From Leptospirales bacterium (GTDB lineage Bacteria > Spirochaetota > Leptospiria > Leptospirales > Leptospiraceae): a DNA stretch of 46,506 nt. Positions 44,753-46,506 of this stretch are shown in pieces. The notes beneath the pieces were generated by a model. It searched no databases, was not told the origin of the DNA, and worked only from the letters and a program-made list of their open reading frames with translations. The DNA is taken from positions 1-46,506 of the forward strand of contig JAAFIR010000005.1 of NCBI GenBank assembly GCA_013297885.1. Direction: 5' to 3'. A program made the position numbers and the translations under genes. Within the stretch, counting starts at the first letter, position 1; each line of letters opens with the position of its first letter.

Positions 44753-45282
44753 TAAAACCAAACCTTTCCAATTACCTGATTTAAAGGAATTTGTCCTAGT
44801 TCTCTTGAATCAATTCCTTCATCGCGGTTGTCGGATATTAAAAAATAATGTTTTTCTTTTATAATTATTTCAGGATAAAAATCTCTATATGAAATTCTTT
44901 CAGGAATGGAAGGACGTTTATCAGTAAATTTAATTTCTTTTGAACTAACTTCATTTCCATTTCTAAAAATTTTTTTTGCTTCAATAAAAACTTTGTCTCC
45001 AGAGCGAGCAATAATTCTAGATAAAAAAACTTTTTCAGATTCATTTTTTACTAGAATAATATCATTTAAAAATAGATTTTTTTCTGAAACTGATTTTTTT
45101 ATAAAAACTTTTTTTCCTTTATTGATACTCGGTTCCATTTTTGAGTCTGGAACAATATAACTAAATAAAAATAATTCTTTAATCAAAAAAATAAAAACAT
45201 ATGAAACAAAAAAAACAAGTCCTAACTTTAATGATGCTTTAAGTAGAATTTGTTTGGGTGATTTTTGTTTTTCAAGTATCAT
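44752..45282 (-). CDS. Signal peptidase I homologue with altered catalytic positions
   Basis: A 176-residue protein with one membrane segment (about 18-40) and the S26 fold. Motif SDNRDEGIDSRELGQIP (150-166) is the family's box E, and the last strand is normal. But at the nucleophile position of S-M-x-P, the sequence reads DSKMEPS, with Lys48 instead of Ser; at the general-base Lys (K-R) it reads LSRII, with Ser88 instead of Lys. So Ser and Lys appear exchanged. It could be inactive, work with a reversed dyad, or use Ser47. It lies between the PfkB kinase and DUF4254 genes. Confidence 0.75.
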   Translation of the reverse strand: MILEKQKSPKQILLKASLKLGLVFFVSYVFIFLIKELFLFSYIVPDSKMEPSINKGKKVFIKKSVSEKNLFLNDIILVKNESEKVFLSRIIARSGDKVFIEAKKIFRNGNEVSSKEIKFTDKRPSIPERISYRDFYPEIIIKEKHYFLISDNRDEGIDSRELGQIPLNQVIGKVWF

Positions 45283-45287
45283 AAAAA

Positions 45288-46286
45288 TTATTGGTGATCT
45301 TTTACTACATGTAAATGATCTTTTAAATCAATTGATAACCTTGCTCCAATTTCCTGTATCATTTGACTTGCTACATAATTACCCCATTTACAAGATTTTT
45401 CAATTGAATAACCTTGTGTGAGACCAAATAACACTCCTGCTGCAAAAGCATCACCAGCACCATTTGAATCCAATGGATTTTTTACAGGATATCCAGTGAT
45501 GGGTTTAATTACTCCATCCACAGAAACAAAAGCTCCACGAGAGCCCCAAGTCATAAAAACAAGTTTGCATCTAGTTCCAATATCTCTAATTGCATCTTCT
45601 GGATTATCAGTTTCACTTAGAGCCATTGCTTCATCATGATTACAAAAAGCAATATCTACAAATTCTTCTGTGAGTTTAATAAAATCTGCTCGAGAACGGT
45701 TTACACAAAATGGATCTGAATAAGTGTAAGCAACTTTAGAGCCAAATTTTTTTGCAGATTCCATTGTGTGAATAGATGCTTCTTTAGTGTTTGTGCCATC
45801 CCAAAGATAACCTTCAACATAAACTATTTTTGAATTTTTTAAATTTTCAACATTGATGTCTGATTTGGAAAGTGTAGTGGAAACAGATAAATTGGTGAGC
45901 ATTGTTCTATCTGCATCTGGTGTAGTTAACACAATACATGTTCCTGTTTTTCCAGAATTACTAGGTTCCACTAAAAATTGAATTCCAGCTTTTTCCATAT
46001 CATCTTTATAAAATTTTCCAAGATCATCATTTGCAACTTTACCAGTATAAAAACCAGTTCCACCAGCGTTTGCAATTGAAATCATAGTGTTTGCAGCTGA
46101 TCCACCTGAACGAAGTTGTTTAGAGTGAGATTTTAAATAGTCCAAATATTTTTCTTGTTCAGTTGTATCCACTAAAGTCATGATACCTTTTTTTACGGAT
46201 ATATCATCTAAGTGACTATGTTCAACTGGAACTAAAGTGTCAACTAGTGCATTTCCAACACCAAATACATCAAATTTCTGATTCAT
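45288..46286 (-). CDS. PfkB family sugar/nucleoside kinase (adenosine-kinase-like)
   Basis: A 332-residue cytoplasmic kinase. The first PfkB motif is RSGGSAANTM (59-68), and the second is LDSNGAGDAFAAGVLFGL (272-289) with catalytic Asp279 and the anion hole GAGD. The N-terminal GVGNALVDTL fits the adenosine kinase/ribokinase branch. The substrate (adenosine, ribose or another sugar) cannot be read directly. AAGGAAATAG precedes the ATG. It is the first gene of a five-gene operon (kinase, signal-peptidase-like, DUF4254, GT9, NfeD). Confidence 0.88.
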   Translation of the reverse strand: MNQKFDVFGVGNALVDTLVPVEHSHLDDISVKKGIMTLVDTTEQEKYLDYLKSHSKQLRSGGSAANTMISIANAGGTGFYTGKVANDDLGKFYKDDMEKAGIQFLVEPSNSGKTGTCIVLTTPDADRTMLTNLSVSTTLSKSDINVENLKNSKIVYVEGYLWDGTNTKEASIHTMESAKKFGSKVAYTYSDPFCVNRSRADFIKLTEEFVDIAFCNHDEAMALSETDNPEDAIRDIGTRCKLVFMTWGSRGAFVSVDGVIKPITGYPVKNPLDSNGAGDAFAAGVLFGLTQGYSIEKSCKWGNYVASQMIQEIGARLSIDLKDHLHVVKDHQ

Positions 46287-46360
46287 TCTATTTCCTTAAT
46301 TTTAAAATTATTCTTCTTAGGATAGAATCAAGAACTTTATAGATTGAATCAGATAGTTTT

Positions 46361-46466
46361 TTTTGGGCGATTCGCTCTTCGAGCGAACCCGCTTTCCGCT
46401 ACTTCTGAATAGCCTCGGGTTAAAACCCGAGGCTATTCAGAAACGCTACAATCGGTATCGCTAGTA
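46361..46466 (+). repeat. Structured intergenic element, copy H
   Basis: GGGCGA is followed by a 7-bp hairpin (46371-46377 with 46381-46387, loop TTC), CCCGCTTTCCGCTAC, a 19-bp perfect hairpin (46403-46421 with 46424-46442, loop AA) and ACGCTACAATCGG with CGCTAGTA. The outer ten pairs of the long stem are the same as in copy G and the inner nine are different. It lies upstream of the PfkB gene. Confidence 0.8.
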
Positions 46467-46484
46467 TTTAAAAAATCTATTTTA

Positions 46485-46506
46485 TACTAGCGTTAAGGAT
46501 TGAAAC
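46485..46506 (-). repeat. Start of a further element, cut by the window edge
   Basis: TACTAGCG followed by GGATTGAAAC runs to the right edge and matches the left end of copy G. It faces copy H head to head across 18 A/T bases (46467-46484), with CGCTAGTA and TACTAGCG as inverted ends. Confidence 0.6.

Noticed and set aside
44752-45282. An ordinary, active signal peptidase I
   Set aside because: Both catalytic positions differ from the family (Lys48 for Ser, Ser88 for Lys), so I do not give the gene the name lepB.
190-46466. The elements as integron attC sites
   Set aside because: They fold from a single strand and are of suitable length, but the core GTTRRRY / RYYYAAC pair is not present at the ends and no integrase or gene cassettes lie in the window. 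I keep it only as something to test.
38701-46506. GGGATTGAAAC motifs look like the 3' end of type I/III CRISPR repeats
   Set aside because: The motifs are kilobases apart, on both strands, each followed by its own hairpin and not by regularly spaced unique spacers; no cas gene is present. The Cas4-like part of the DUF2779 protein is not evidence of an array.

Overview
The window is very AT-rich (I estimate below 30% GC) and looks like chromosomal DNA of a spirochaete close to the Leptospiraceae. The evidence is the large number of short lipoproteins with loose spirochaete-type lipoboxes, a Calx-beta-like/DUF1554 lipoprotein (a domain pair I associate with Leptospira), TonB-dependent receptors and Omp85 proteins that imply a diderm envelope, a methyl-accepting chemotaxis protein and a class III adenylate cyclase. 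The base composition is lower than in the Leptospira genomes I know, so a related but distinct lineage is likely. There is no phage, plasmid or complete insertion sequence.

Layout. 1-4555: the tail of an upstream gene, an unknown lipoprotein, a pirin, an Omp85-type barrel and a DUF1566 lipoprotein. 4965-8806: a tightly overlapping run of an unknown exported protein, an MFS transporter, the enolase-phosphatase MtnC and an AmgK-like sugar kinase. 8803-10206: a cysteine-rich CWC/DUF5522 fusion, a lipoprotein, and a cobalamin-riboswitch-like RNA beside a structured repeat. 10207-12849: a BamE-like lipoprotein, a NifU-like/pentapeptide fusion, a STAS protein and an unknown lipoprotein. 12846-20138 (minus strand): a TonB receptor, then an operon of ABC ATPase, FtsX-type permease, adenylate cyclase and DUF2459. 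20506-26871: two tandem paralogues, an M48 metalloprotease, a penicillin-binding-protein-like hydrolase, the Calx-beta/DUF1554 lipoprotein and a small lipoprotein. 27219-33996: a small membrane protein, a large TonB receptor, and a compact run of di-haem peroxidase, cupredoxin, cytochrome c and chemoreceptor. 34045-36958 (minus): an operon of two CsgG/TolB-like proteins, a TlpA-like thioredoxin and a lipoprotein. 37252-42572: a META protein, a quinone oxidoreductase, an ABC-2 permease joined to a DUF2779 protein, and a Phd/PIN toxin-antitoxin pair. 42575-46286 (minus): PfkB sugar kinase, a signal-peptidase-like protein with altered catalytic positions, DUF4254, glycosyltransferase 9 and NfeD.

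The most unusual content is between the genes. At least eight copies, plus one half copy at the right edge, of a structured element lie in intergenic DNA. A full copy has a GGGC motif, a hairpin, a short (C)GGGCTTTCAACTAC-like motif, a second hairpin and a GGGATTGAAAC-like motif (seen on either strand). The motifs are conserved while the hairpin arms differ in sequence but stay paired, which is covariation visible by eye. I know similar-looking intergenic motifs from Bacteroidetes but cannot name a described family or mechanism for them. The element, the orphan cobalamin-riboswitch-like RNA next to one copy, the signal-peptidase homologue with exchanged Ser/Lys positions, and the receptor/peroxidase/cupredoxin/chemoreceptor cluster are the best leads.
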